A DNA stretch of 64,000 bases from Absidia repens (lineage: Eukaryota > Mucoromycota > Mucoromycetes > Mucorales > Cunninghamellaceae). The DNA is taken from positions 1,116,001 through 1,180,000 of the forward strand of contig MCGE01000005.1 in assembly GCA_002105175.1 (NCBI GenBank), given 5' to 3'. The first letter of the stretch is position 1, and every line of letters begins with the position of its first letter. Below the pieces are notes generated by a model. It was not told the origin of the DNA. It saw nothing but the letters and a program-made list of their open reading frames with translations, and ran no database searches. The translations under genes were made by a program, and so were the position numbers. Below are positions 45,764 to 57,131 of the stretch, one piece after another.

Positions 45764-48369
45764 TTGGAAAACATCATTTGTCTCTACCAAGAGGCACCCT
45801 ACTTCTTCCCTTACTTCCAAACACATACAATTCAACTCTCTTTTACGTTGATAAATGTTGTATAGAATAGAATACTGAGGCTTTCGTTGAGTTTAGTATT
45901 ATATGGTCTTATTTTGCATTCAATAAAACTATTATTATTTTTTTCTGCCATGTCATTATATTTTGATCGGCAAGGGTGAAGGAAATTGTGAATCACGGAT
46001 AACGCTAAGAATATTTATTTCGCTTGACGACAAGAAATTTACACATACAATATGGCAATAAAAGTGAAAAGAATCAAAAGCACGTAGTTGGAGTGTTTGA
46101 CATCTTTTGCAAAAAAAAAGTGAACTTTATGCGTGTTAACTGAATACGCACTGTCCAATGCACTTCAATCATCCTATTTTTATGCGTCCTTCGCTATCCT
46201 TTTTATATGCATCGCCCACTGTACCTTTTATATGTGTCCTTCATTGTACTTTTCTAAAACCACTCAAGAAACCCAACTCACTCCTATGTCTCATATATCT
46301 GAACAGTGCTGTATATCGATGGAGCGTTGAGCACGATGACCGATCGACATTGCCTTATATAGACAGTAATTTTTCGATATAAGCATCCATGATATAAGAA
46401 TAATTGCGTTATAGAAATAAAAAATGAGAAAACTTTTGATGTTAATTTGGTCAACTAAACAACCTTATGGAAACCACATTAATTATATCTATGGGATAAC
46501 GAAGTTGCATCGCTAATGTGGCTGATATCATTATTCAGATTTTTGAAGCCATATAATACCTAGCAATATATCGGTCTTCTAGAACTTTGCTTTGTGTTTT
46601 TTGGACCACCCAGATATCTATTATATTGGCATCGACAGAAATAGATGTCTCAACCAAAATATATTTTCGAAAAGATCAGGAATATCGTTAGATCTGTGGT
46701 TCAGCGACTGGCAACAGGCGATTTTTCAAATCCCGCCCACGTGAAGGTTTTTATTTACTTCCGCTTTTTATTTTTTTCGCTCTCTCTCATTTTTTTTTTC
46801 TTTTTTCCCTTGAATTTCTTCTTCACCATTCAACTTCTATGAGGTCATGTCAAACTTAGAATAGTTTAAGGGCTAGTTTAAAAGGGTTTTCTGCTCAGGG
46901 ATTACAAGATGCATGGGGAAACCCTTTCATTTTGGAACTAGAGTACCATTAGTTGGCTTAGTTTAGTATCTGTTTGTCCATAGCTTGTATCCACATTTGA
47001 ATAAAATATATATCGTTTTGCCTTCGTCAATAAAAAATGACCTAATAATCTCTCTCATGCCTTGCGCAGTAGATCCCTTTTTACCATCGTTCACTTAGTT
47101 TAGCGCTAACTATTGTCATTGCCTCAATGAAAGGCAACCCTTTAATCATTTTCATGCATTGTACAGTACATTAGCTACATTAGCTCTCTTTTTACAGTTG
47201 TTTCCATATATTAGTGCTGACTGTTATGATGTTTCAATAAAAGATACCCCTTTATCATGATCATTCTCATGCTTTGAACATTATATTAGGTTCCGTTGCA
47301 CAATTGTTTCTTTATATTAGTGCCGACCATTCTCCAAGTCCTTCATTAGTCTCCTTCATGCTAGCTCCAGTTGATCCTTTGATTACTGTTGAATTTTGCA
47401 GTTATAGCATATGGTCCAGTAAGATGCATTCCCTTTTTCTAACTCCCAATCTCTACTGTCAAACTCACCCGGTAGTGAAGGTTATTTTATTCTTTTTGTT
47501 GGTGTTTGTATCGTATGACAAAATACAGTATTAATAAAATATAACCTCACATACAACAATGATTTCTGTGGCGCTTGAAGGCAGATGTATGAATAACCAG
47601 CATCATTGCGCCATGGCATTGTAGTTGGTGATCCTTGCGGACATGCGTAAACTAATACGTCCGTATGCTTATTTTTATATTTTTGATAACCAAATGTGCT
47701 ACTTATAAATGATGCAAATTATTTTACCGGAACTGTGCACAACAGGATCAGTATTCTTTACACACTATTCTCTATCAACTTCTACCATTTTTTCTCCTCC
47801 CTTGCCCCAGGTCATTTCAATTTCAATGCACCTCACTTGAAAATATCGAAATATTGATCGACTTTGAGTGCTAATTCAATGAAGTCGTTTTTATTTTTGT
47901 ATACGATACACACTAGATACTTTTTTTTTTTTTTGATCAAGACAAAATAGATATATTGACAAGCAATAAACGCAACAATGACAAATAAAGGCAAAATCAA
48001 ATGAGTGATAAAGATAAAGTGGGGTTTATTCAAAAAACAATAGTGGAAACGGATACTATAGCTCTATAATGATGAAATGCAATAGCTTCTTTTGAAATGG
48101 TATTGAGCGATTTTACTTGCGCTTTTGGATGACGACGCGCTGAGCAATGTAGTAGAGTGGGCGTACTTGCAACAGTGTGGCTACATACACAGTATGTATA
48201 TTTAAAGGATGATGAGTAAGTCTAATGAGGAAACAATATAGTTGCTGATACAAAAAAAAGTATGTCTTTATTTCAAAAGAAGGGGAAAAAAAAAAGGGTG
48301 GGTTCTAACGAGGGGACAGTGAAGTGGTCGATACAACAAGTAAAATAGAGGGTGTTAGGGGAATGGAAA
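45764..48369. other. 2.6 kb intergenic region with repeat copy D
   Basis: Contains AATAAA near 45920, a TIR-like ACAGTAATTTTTCGATATAAG stretch near 46363, repeat copy D (about 46715-47400) and a run of T near 47922. Minus-strand AATAAA for cactin is near 48266. A short minus-strand open segment at 48118-48185 (ending VVIQKRK) has no traceable start. No full gene is supported. Confidence 0.55.
46715..47400 (+). repeat. Dispersed intergenic repeat family, copy D
   Basis: Starts TTTTTCAAATCCCGCCCACG (CACGTG 46738-46743), then the T-rich tract and CACCATTCAACTTC. The core GGGATTACAAGATGCATGGG begins near 46898 and continues AAACCCTTTCATTTTGG. GAATAAAATATATATCG is near 47000. At least three further subunits start TTTAGCGCTAAC, ATTAGTGCTGACTG and ATTAGTGCCGACC (about 47098, 47210 and 47318), roughly 110 bases apart. 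Confidence 0.85.
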
Positions 48370-49301
48370 CTATTTTCGGTAAAATTGACGTTTGAAGTGG
48401 AACCAAAGTGACAGAACTCCACGGTCAAAGGTGCATTTGAAACCTTTTTTATGTGAATATTCCCATTCACGCTTGACAATGCGGAAGGCGATGTCCTAAA
48501 AAAAAAATACCCAAAGTAAGAATCATCAAACACACACACACATACGCTTTTTTTTTTTTTGTCTAGACGTAGTATCTTACTTCATATGGTGGTCCAGCAT
48601 GGAATCGGATCAACACAGTGTCTGGGGATTCAGGGTCTTTTTCAATAAAGTAGGTTGGTGCCACAGACTTTTCAATTAAATCTGGGTAAAACACATTGAA
48701 TCTAGTTGATAAGAAAATGAAAAAAGAGTAAGTGCAAAGTTCGCATAAGTTTAGTATGTGTTTGCTTACTTGTATCCCTGCACAACTACAAAATTCGATT
48801 GGGAAATAAGAAAAGGAATGAGAACTGTATTGAGATAGATGGCGTTGCCTTCTTGTCTTACCTTTTGGTGGTGGGTTGTCGAAATCATAATGCGTTTGAT
48901 TGTATTTATTCCATTCATAACCAGTATGCACACGGTTGAAATATCTTGGTTTCCTTGGCCTGTATTTGTCTTGCCATAAGTAAGTCTACAAAAAAAAAAA
49001 AATCAGTTTTGTTCCCTATGAGATCTTTCCGCACCTGCTCCTCTTTTTTATCGTTTACCTGTTTGGCCAGTTCAGCTTCGATGTTAAACACAGCCTCTTC
49101 TTCATCATCAATACCATTTGCTTTTTCCTTTTCATACAAAGCAGAAGATGCAATCGATGGATCCATTGAGTCTTGTTTTGTCGTAGACTCCTCTTTTGCT
49201 TTTGGCTTGCTTGGAATGATCTTGGCTGCCAAAACCTTTCGCCTTTGTTCGACCTATATCAAAAGGACAAAATGTGTTTATCAAACATAAGTTGCCATCC
49301 T

Positions 49302-49337
<36 letters not shown>

Positions 49338-50999
49338 AAGCAAACAAAATCCTTACCAATTGCTTGATATCTTCAACGGGGTCTAAAATCAATAAATCAT
49401 TTTTGTCTGAGGTTGAGATTTGTTCCATTGGTTCAGGGCTCATTCCACGGTCATATGGCTCCACAGTCTCAGAACCTACTTGCTGGTCATCTTGTTTCAT
49501 AAAGGCACGATCTTGTTGTTCAGATAGCACTTCATCTACAGCTTCAGTAGCTAGTCCTTCACCCGGTCCAACACCTTGCCCTTCCACATCAGTTGCTTGC
49601 ATGGACAATACGGCACCTAGTTCTTCTTGTACCTTGCGTGCTTCATCATGCTGCTTATCACGGAGTTGCTGTAATCGCCTGGCTAACATGTCTTGGTGCA
49701 TTGTGCTCAGTCTTGCCTTGGCTTTATGTACCACCAGTTCCTTGAGCAAATTTTCCCAGTATTCAACATCAATAGGTTCATTCGAGTCAAATTTGGCCAT
49801 GATTTGTTTTTGAAGCACCATTAATTGTTCGTATGTCTTGCCTTGCAGTACTCGCTGAATATCTTGATTGACTGATCCAACCACACCGGTAGCCGCCCGG
49901 GTATTGTCCGCTTGTAACTTGTCCAGCTTATCAGTAGCCACAACCATCATCGCACGCCAAAAGTCCAACGTCATTTCGTTTTTTTCCAATCCCAAGTGCA
50001 TTTGTATATCCTGTTCCAGTTCCTCGACATCTTCCAATAACAATGACTAGCATATAAAACGTTCGATTAGTAACATCAATCACACATACACTCCCTCTTT
50101 CGCTATTGCTTCTTCTTTCTCTACTTACGTCAAAGATGGTATAAGGTTCTTCCAGATCGATTTCAAGTTCAACATCATCTTCAACCATATCAGGTTCATT
50201 CGCCAATCGTAAGTTCATTGCCAAGATATCAATTGGTTTTGCACGCCCTTCCTTGATCCGAATTTCTGCTCGTCGTTTGGCTTGTTCAAGATGGAACTAC
50301 AATAATAAAAGGAGATGAGCAATCAGTCGTTTGCTCAAAAACAAGCTCTATGTTCTTACTTCTTCTTCCTTGGCATGCCAATCTCCCATTTGTGCAAGTT
50401 CTGCTTCACGCTGCTTTTGTTCCATTTCTTCTTCCCGTTGCTTGCGTTCCAATTCACGTTCAGCCCTTCGTTTGTTGAGTTTAGCGAGTTCTTCATCGGC
50501 TTCACGTTTGCGGTCTCGTTCACGTCGATCCAATTCAGAAGCGCTTAGTCCAAAATCCTTTCGATCACGTTGGTTCTTCTTTCCCCAGACAAACTTCGAT
50601 TCCAGATTGATGTCGTTAAAAGGATTGTTGACGTTTGAGTAACCGAGTTGATCCAGAGATGGTCGAGAGCTGGCATAGTCTTTGCTATCTTCGTCCATAG
50701 TTGCATCGTCATCTTCGCGGCTGTGAGTGCGGTGTTCCCGTTTAGATTTCTTATGTTTCTTTTCTTTGCGTCGTCGTTCTCTTCGTTCTGTATCCCGTTC
50801 TTCAGGTGATTCAGATCTATGCCGATGCCTGGTAAAATAATATAATATATATAATCAAGCAAGATTAATTTTGATTAGTATTATATTATTCGGTCACGTC
50901 CCTTTAATTCCTTGCTTACTTTCTTCTAGAATCATCACTGTGTCTTTCTCTTCTTGAAGATCCTTCTTTGCTTCTGTATCTATCCGGTGATCGGGGCAT
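48370..50999 (-). CDS. CACTIN: Cactin-like splicing factor
   Basis: Nine exons on the minus strand (50999-50920, 50828-50360, 50296-50129, 50046-49357, 49253-49059, 48985-48862, 48785-48770, 48701-48581, 48495-48370) encode 662 residues. The N-terminus is Arg/Ser/Asp-rich (MPRSPDRYRSKEGSSRRERH), as in cactins and SR-like factors. A long charged coiled coil follows (RKREADEELAKLNKRRAERE). The mid domain starts LEEPYTIFDSLLLEDVEELE. The conserved cactin C-terminal domain is clear: KYRPRKPRYFNRVHTGYEWN, NQTHYDFDNPPPK, VVQGYKFNVFYPDL, RFHAGPPYEDIAFRIV and the ending GVLSLWFHFKRQFYRK. Cactin works in the nucleus in pre-mRNA splicing. One 16-base micro-exon (48785-48770) encodes VQGY. The intron before exon 5 contains a ~30-base poly-T/A run. 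It is divergent from the LIM gene with about 215 bases between ATGs. Confidence 0.95.
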
Positions 51000-51214
51000 G
51001 GTGGCAAAAAATAGAATGGATAATAAATTGAGGAGTGAGAATAAAAAAGAGAATGCCACCAGCACGCCAGTTCCCCCGAAAAACAAACAAATCTGAAATT
51101 GAAATGCCGATTTAAGCGCTCGAGAGAAAAAGGAAACTCGAAAACAAATCCTTCTTTTTCTGTTTCCTTTGCTTGACTCTTTCACTTGATGAACAACTTT
51201 TATATGGTATTAGC
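51000..51214. promoter_or_regulatory. Short bidirectional promoter region (cactin / LIM gene)
   Basis: About 215 bases between opposed ATGs. Contains GCGCTCGAGAG near 51116-51126 and a pyrimidine tract (51150-51180) before the LIM gene. Specific sites are not identifiable. Confidence 0.55.
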
Positions 51215-52326
51215 ATGACAAAAAATGAACTAGGTAATTTTACTTTATATATATTTATAATTTTATATAGTTTTATTCAAAGGTCTGTATGTGATTCCAT
51301 TATAGACAAGTACCTCGCACATTTACCTGCGCGCAATATTCTTCGAGGAGGCACTCCCCCTTCAACCAATCCGCCACCATCTACCACAACACAAAACAAT
51401 ATTAACAGGCATTCTACTCGCTCTTCCTTTGGTGTCAGAGGTCCTCGTGGTCCTTCGAAACCAACAACAGTTCCTTCCCGGCAGATAGACACTTCTGGTA
51501 GCTCTACCACTAATGTCGATGGTGCCAGCAATAGCAACAAAAGAAACACAGATACCACTACTACTAAAACCAAGTCTGGAAATACTATCACAACATTGAT
51601 GAATGGCTTGGATCTGAACAAATCCGGTGATGACTCTTCTTTTTCGGCAGCAACACCATCTTCGCGGTTGAAAGACGATGATACTTACAGTGGCTCTGAT
51701 ATCTCAACGAATACCCCAAGACCAACAGAAAACTCGGCAGCAGTAACTACTGGAAAACACGAACTAGAACATAGTAGCTGTGGCGACACATACGAACCCT
51801 ATTCAGCTAGTACTGATCCTTCTGCAAACACAAAAGATATGGACGAGACTTATAAAACCCCAGTATCCTCAGCACAGCAGCAACAACCCCAACACCATCA
51901 ACCGAAAACGGATGCGATGCCACCTATACCGACATTTTCATTTGGAAATGTGAATACCAGCAACGAAGACACAATGCCTCCCATACCCACATTCTCATTT
52001 GGAAACAACGACGACGACAATCATCGCCAGCAAGACAGTAGCAATGATGATATTTTGAATTTGTCACTTGGATTAAGGTGTGGTGGATGTGATAAACTGA
52101 TTAGCGGCATGGCCATTACAGCAGCAGGACACCGGTGGCATGCGGATTGTTTCAAATGTCAACATTGTCATCAAGATCTGGAACACGTGGCCTTTTATGA
52201 AAAAGATGGTTTGCCGTATTGTGCCTTGGATTATCATGAATTGTTTACTACCAGGTGTCAGTATTGTCATACGCCTATTGAAGAAGTAAGTCAACAAAGT
52301 CGTCTCCCATTATCATATTAAAGCTT

Positions 52327-52357
<31 letters not shown>

Positions 52358-52772
52358 GAAATCAATCCATGCCCTGGGAAAATACTACCATGTTGGTCAC
52401 TTTTTTTGTCGGGAATGTGGTAAGCCTTTTGATGAAGATAGTACTTTTATGGAACATGATGGACATCCTTACTGCGAAAAAGATTATTTGGCCAAATTTG
52501 CTCATAAATGCAAAGGATGTAAAGAAGATATTACAGGCGACTTTTTGGAGGCATTGAACGGCAAATGGCATATGACCTGTTTTGTCTGTGTGGTAAGTTA
52601 TACATGTATATATCGTGTGTGAAAATATTAATGTTTCTTACTCACCTCCTCCCCCCCCCTGGCTTTTTTTCCCTAGGATTGTGGAAGAGCATTTGCATCA
52701 AATACATTCTATGTCCGAAATAACCTTCCCTATTGTGAACAACACTCACGGCGAATCAAGAAACCAAAATAG
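51215..52772 (+). CDS. Three-LIM-domain protein, paxillin-like
   Basis: Four exons (51215-51233, 51306-52285, 52359-52592, 52677-52772) encode 442 residues. The start MTKNEL joins in phase to DKYLAHLPARNILRGG by GT at 51234 and AG at 51305; the unspliced frame would translate AT-rich intron, so this model is preferred. Residues ~20-270 are Ser/Thr/Pro/Asn-rich, with the motif MPPIPTFSFGN repeated twice near 240-270. Three LIM domains follow: CGGCDKLISG...H..C..C (about 285-335), CQYCHTPIEE...CRECGKPF (about 345-395) and CKGCKEDITG...CVDCGRAF (about 405-440), each with the double zinc ligand pattern. Fungal paxillin-like Pxl1 acts at the contractile ring with Rho and formins, which makes this a candidate cytokinesis or adhesion adaptor. 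Other LIM scaffolds are possible. Confidence 0.88.
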
Positions 52773-53060
52773 AATAGATTTTTAGCTTGTAGCTGTTAGT
52801 TTTCCGTTTTGTTTTGTTTTTTTGTTTTTTTGTTCTTTTCACATTATTCCGTCTTTATGTGTTCCCTCTTCATTTTTTATCTATGTTATCAAATAAAAAT
52901 ATAACACTTTCCTCAATATTGTCTCATCGCCCATTTCTTTTCCATTATTTCCACTGTCGGCGCTTCAATTGATTTGATTTTTTTTCAAACAAAAAAAAAA
53001 AAATGCAGAAGCTTTTTTTTAAAAATTTCTCTTTTTACTCCGTATTCAAACGTGCTTATC

Positions 53061-54404
53061 ATGGCGGTTTCGAAACGAAAACGAACAAAAGGTAAACACC
53101 AAAAGTATATATATAATATATTTCGTGCCTAGTCACCATTTTTTTGATCTGTACACTCATCATTAACAATTGGTGACATGAACATGATTTAGATCCTTCG
53201 CCTCAGACGCCTAAACGACCGCAGCGGCGATCCACCACGACCGCAGCACCAAGGACTCGACAAAAACCGATTTCCCGCCGCGGCGATAGTGACGATGACG
53301 ACTTTGTCAGTGATTCTTCTACCTCATCTGGAGATAAATCTGACCATGGAGAACCTGACGATCATGCAAGTAGCCAACCAGACATCTCGCCAGACAACAA
53401 CGATAACGACAGCAGCGACGACGACAGTAACGACGAAGTAGTGCTTACTGCAAACGACTTCCACGCGCCCAAAATAAAGGTGCCAGAACCAAAAAACAGT
53501 CCCTTTGCCGATGCCCTAGCACCGTCTTCGCTGATCTTTATGGCCACCTTGAAGGAAAACAACGACAGAGAATTTATGAAGCTACATGAAGTAAGTGAAA
53601 TAACAACAAAATAGGATGGATGATAGTAAAAAAAAAAAAAAAAAATACCAGAGGATTGATTGAATTTGGGGGAGGGGGGTTAGGATCAATGGAAAGCTAC
53701 GAAGAAGGACTTTATGGATTTTGTGGATCTCTTGGCTAAGGAACTGCATGGGTTGGACGAGACAGTTTTGGTGCAACCAGCAAAAGATGCAATTTACCGT
53801 CAACAGTAAGTAGGTTTAATGAATAAAAGAAATCTAGGTTGATTCTTCGTGCTGACAGATAACTAATATGCTTACTTCTTTTCTTTTTTTTGGGGGGGTG
53901 GTGTTGGTGATGGTGCTGGGTAGTCGTGATCTTCGATTCACCAAAGATCGCATCCCATACAAGGTCACACTTCGGGCTTCCTTTACACGCGAAGGGAAAA
54001 AATCACCATTACCTGGGTACCATATCTCGATTTCGCCGGGGAATGAAACTGTCGTTGCTGTGGGCATCTTCCAACCATCACCTGTATTGAAGCAAAGAAT
54101 GCGGGCGGGGATCATTCGACAAGGCGATCTCATACGGGAAGCACTTTCAACGGATGCAGTCAAGGAGGTGTTTGGAGGTGAGACGGGTACAGCTCTTTTA
54201 AGTGACATGGATAAACTCAAGATCGCGCCCAAAGGTATTGCTAAGGATCATCCGGAAGTGGAACTCCTCCGATACAACTCTATGTTCGTTACCAAAAAAC
54301 TGGATGATATTGATATGGTTTCCGAAGGCTGCCTGGACAAGATATTGGATGTATTTGATGCTCTTTTCCCTTTTGTTTCTGTATTGAACGCTTGGATTGC
54401 CTGA
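53061..54404 (+). CDS. DUF2461 family protein with acidic N-terminus
   Basis: Four exons (53061-53091, 53193-53590, 53684-53805, 53924-54404) encode 343 residues. The first ~115 residues are basic then strongly acidic and Ser-rich (KRKRTKDPSPQTPKRPQRR, then DSDDDDF and DDDSNDE), with nuclear-localisation-like clusters. The DUF2461 domain covers about 125-340: FMATLKENNDREFMKLHE, DFVDLLAKEL, HRDLRFTKDRIPYKVTLRAS, GYHISISPGNETVVAVGIFQ, and FVTKKLDDIDMVSEGCLDK. The RD-x-RF-x-KD-x-PYK signature is the family hallmark. DUF2461 proteins are widespread in bacteria and fungi with no agreed biochemical role. The basic/acidic tail suggests nuclear location; that is inference. AATAAA follows at ~54570. 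Confidence 0.88.
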
Positions 54405-54582
54405 TTCTATTGGATTCTTGGTTTAGTATTTAGTCAGTTATTTCATTCTTTTTCGCCCTTCCTCCACTTCTATTTAGTCCCAATGCACCATCTCCATTTG
54501 TAGTTTTTAGCTATATACAAGCACCCTTTTTTTATTTATTTATGGCTTCAACTATATTCATTGTTTTGTAAATAAAAATCAA

Positions 54583-54740
54583 AAAGTACTATCATGTACA
54601 CAATTTATTTATCAGAAGTCCTATTTTATGGTCGCCTTTATCCTTTATCATTTTGTGCGATGAGTGTTTTTTCTTCTTTGTTGAATACATATAACCAAAG
54701 TACTATCATACACACAATTTAATATATCAGAAGCCCTCTA
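54583..54740 (+). repeat. Pair of ~45-base direct repeats in a 3' region
   Basis: AAAGTACTATCATGTACACA at about 54585 and AAAGTACTATCATACACACA at about 54698, each followed by ATTTA and TATCAGAAG(T/C)CCT, spaced about 112 bases apart. Confidence 0.75.
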
Positions 54741-54854
54741 TTTTTTTTTTATCTAGCTGAATACACATCACTACGGCCAACAAAATACATAACACATAAT
54801 AATACATCAAGAGTCATGTGAGTAGAGAATAAAAACTTTATTATGTGATCAAAT

Positions 54855-54894
<40 letters not shown>

Positions 54895-54939
54895 GGGAAT
54901 ATAAACTATGCTACATAATTGACAATGACTGTATATATA

Positions 54940-54992
54940 TCTGTGTGTTTGTGTGTGTGTGTGAGTGTGAGTGTGTGTGTGTGTGTGTGTGT
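54940..54992. repeat. (GT)n microsatellite
   Basis: GT run interrupted by GAGT units, directly visible. Confidence 0.9.
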
Positions 54993-55057
54993 AAGGGTAG
55001 AAGAGGTGGCAAACAAAATAAAAATCAAGGGAGAAAATATCAGCATCTTTACTATAA

Positions 55058-57131
55058 CTATTTCTTCACGGTTCGCTTGCGCTTTGTCCCGGCAGAAGGT
55101 TTTGATCCAACCAGAGTCATCGCTGTAGTGTCATCATCGTCTTCCACCTGCACATTTTTCAATCCCATGATGTATTGTACTAGCGCTTCTTCTTCCTCGG
55201 GCGTGTCGTAAGGTCGTTTTCCAGTACCTTGGATATGACATGTGAGTGGGTCTAATTTGATTTCATCGTCCAAGGGAGTCGTTGCCAAAGGATCCGCATC
55301 CACCACCCATCCATTTCCGACGGCGGTTTGTTCCTGTTCTTGCTGATTCTGATCTTGTACTGCTGATTCCTGTTGTCCTTTGCCTACTTTCCAAATTTGA
55401 TAGCCATATCCACATTCTTCTTCCAAAAATTGTCGTCGTCGTTCCGAAAAAGTGACTTCGTGCGTATCATTGGTGACCATGGTATAAAACCGAGAGTAGA
55501 ATCCCTTTTCATTTCGTTTTTTGGCACGTAGCACGCGGCCAAGACGTTGCGCTTCTTGTCGACGAGAACCAAAATGAGAGGACACTTGAATGAGCACGGT
55601 GGCAGCAGGTAAATCCAAACTGGTATCACCAATCCGAGAAAGGAAAAGCGTGTTCACTTGCCTAGCACGTTCTGCACGTAAAACCGCCATCTGCGACCAA
55701 GTCAAAGCAACCCCGTTCTTGTCCACCTTGGCAATGCTTGCATCAATTTGGAACCGTTTCAAAAGATCTTGCGCTTCCACAGTGGGCGTGCCACCATAAA
55801 TATAAGGTCGACCAATCATTTCAGCGTACAGCTTGAGAGCTTCGATATGATCACAGTACACCAAAACCTTGTCGCCCATGGCTTCATGATATTGAATCAA
55901 GCGTTGACAGAGCTGCACTTTTTGTGGATTGAGGATGGAGAGCAGGGTTTTCATATGATGGCGTTGACCAAGAAAAGAGTTGTTTTCATCAGGCGACTTT
56001 TCATTCAATTCTTCATAGGCTGCCACCAGACGAGGAGAGAGTTGAGATTCCACTTGAGTACAAATCACCTTTGCAATATAGCCACGGTCAGCGAGTTCCT
56101 TCCATTTTGCTTGATATAAAGTGGGTCCAACAATGGTATCCAGATCGCCGATTTTATCATCTTCACGCAACATGGTCGCTGTCAATCCCAGTCGTACCTT
56201 GGCCTTGATCTTGGTAATGGCTTTGCTGTAGTTCGCCGCTGGTCCACAATGCACTTCATCCAAAATCACCAGTCCCCAGTCCTTGGTTTCCACAAATTGA
56301 GCCATGCGTTTGCTGTCTGCAGTTCGATTTTTGCTTTCCACGAGCATGGTGTATGTCGTAAAGAGAACACCGGAGGGTCCATTGTAAGGCCATTTCTTGT
56401 CACCAGCAAACATGCCCATACGGGATGCCATCAATGTTGTAGATCGAAGGAATTCTTGTTGGAATTGTTCTGCGGCAATGATCGTAGAGCACACCACCAG
56501 GACCGACTTTTGAATAGCACAAGCCACGAGGATGGAGGTGAGCGTCTTTCCTGCACCACAAGGTAAGACGATAATGCCTGAATGCGCACTAGAAGGGTTG
56601 TCGGCAGGGTTGGTTGAAGGATCTTGTTGTGTGGATGACGTGGATGACGAGGTGACAGCAGCAAGAGCTTCGCACTGGTAAGGTCGTGGTTCGATCGTCG
56701 GCTTTAATCCAATTTCAAGATGAGGTAAGGTGGTATCATTCTTGAAGTCGTAATCAGGCAATGCAGTTTTCTTGAGTGGCGCTGATCTGGCTGTGGTTGA
56801 TGTAGCTGATTTTGTTGTTGTTGTTGTTGTTGCCGCAGCCTGGTTGTTGAGTTTGTGTCGTTTTTGATCTGATGCACGTTCTTCGACCATCGCTAATAAA
56901 TTGGCCAAGTGATTTTGTTGATCAGCTTTGGATCCATGGCCCAAGTTTCCAACAACCATATGGTAAAATAGAACAGCTGTAAAGAAAAAAAATTAAGGGA
57001 AGGGATAAAAAGAAAAAAAAGTAGTTACCCGCTTTACAGCTAAAAAAACTAAGTCCAATTGATTGTCCGACTGAAAAGATTTTTCTCGAAGGTAGACGTA
57101 CTGAATTATACATCGTTTTGCACATAAACAT
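55058..57131 (-). CDS. XPB/Ssl2-like superfamily 2 helicase lacking the XPB N-terminal domain
   Basis: Two exons on the minus strand: 57131-57029 (N-terminal leader) and 56976-55058, giving 673 residues; without the leader the frame starts at MVVGNLG and has 633. Helicase motifs: DYDFKNDTTLPHLEIGLKPT, RPYQCEAL (Q region), PCGAGKT (K178), LDEVH (274-277), LGLTATMLREDDKIGDL (including the RED motif), YCDHIEALKLYAE, and SSHFGSRRQEAQRLGRVLRA. These are characteristic of XPB, the TFIIH DNA translocase. XPB is normally near 800 residues with a ~250-residue N-terminal domain that contacts TFIIH p52; here that part is missing, and a Ser/Thr-rich insertion (residues ~143-167) precedes motif I. The leader is Arg/Lys/Ser-rich without acidic residues (MYNSVRLPSRKIFSVGQSIG), resembling a mitochondrial presequence. 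The catalytic part has no introns. Confidence 0.88.

Larger units (their letters stand above)
54405..55057. other. Convergent intergenic region with direct repeats, poly(A) run and (GT)n
   Basis: Two imperfect copies of AAAGTACTATCAT.ACACAATTTA...TATCAGAAG.CCT lie near 54583-54634 and 54697-54740. Then come an A run of about 32 (54858-54890) and a GT/GTGAGT microsatellite (54940-54992). The minus-strand AATAAA for the helicase is near 54837. No gene seen. Confidence 0.6.

Noticed and set aside
46645..46842. Open frame ending FFFTIQLL, with similar endings at 61787-61987 (+) and 14829-15059 (-)
   Set aside because: The shared end is translated T-rich repeat head; the frames differ upstream. 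Treated as part of the dispersed repeat, not a protein.
48118..48185. Minus-strand segment coding VRPLYYIAQRVVIQKRK before a stop
   Set aside because: No start codon or upstream exon could be traced; it lies just beyond the cactin poly(A) signal.
51173..51305. Unspliced N-terminus of the LIM protein with a hydrophobic AT-coded stretch
   Set aside because: Removing GT 51234 to AG 51305 restores a compact N-terminus in phase; the hydrophobic stretch is intron sequence.
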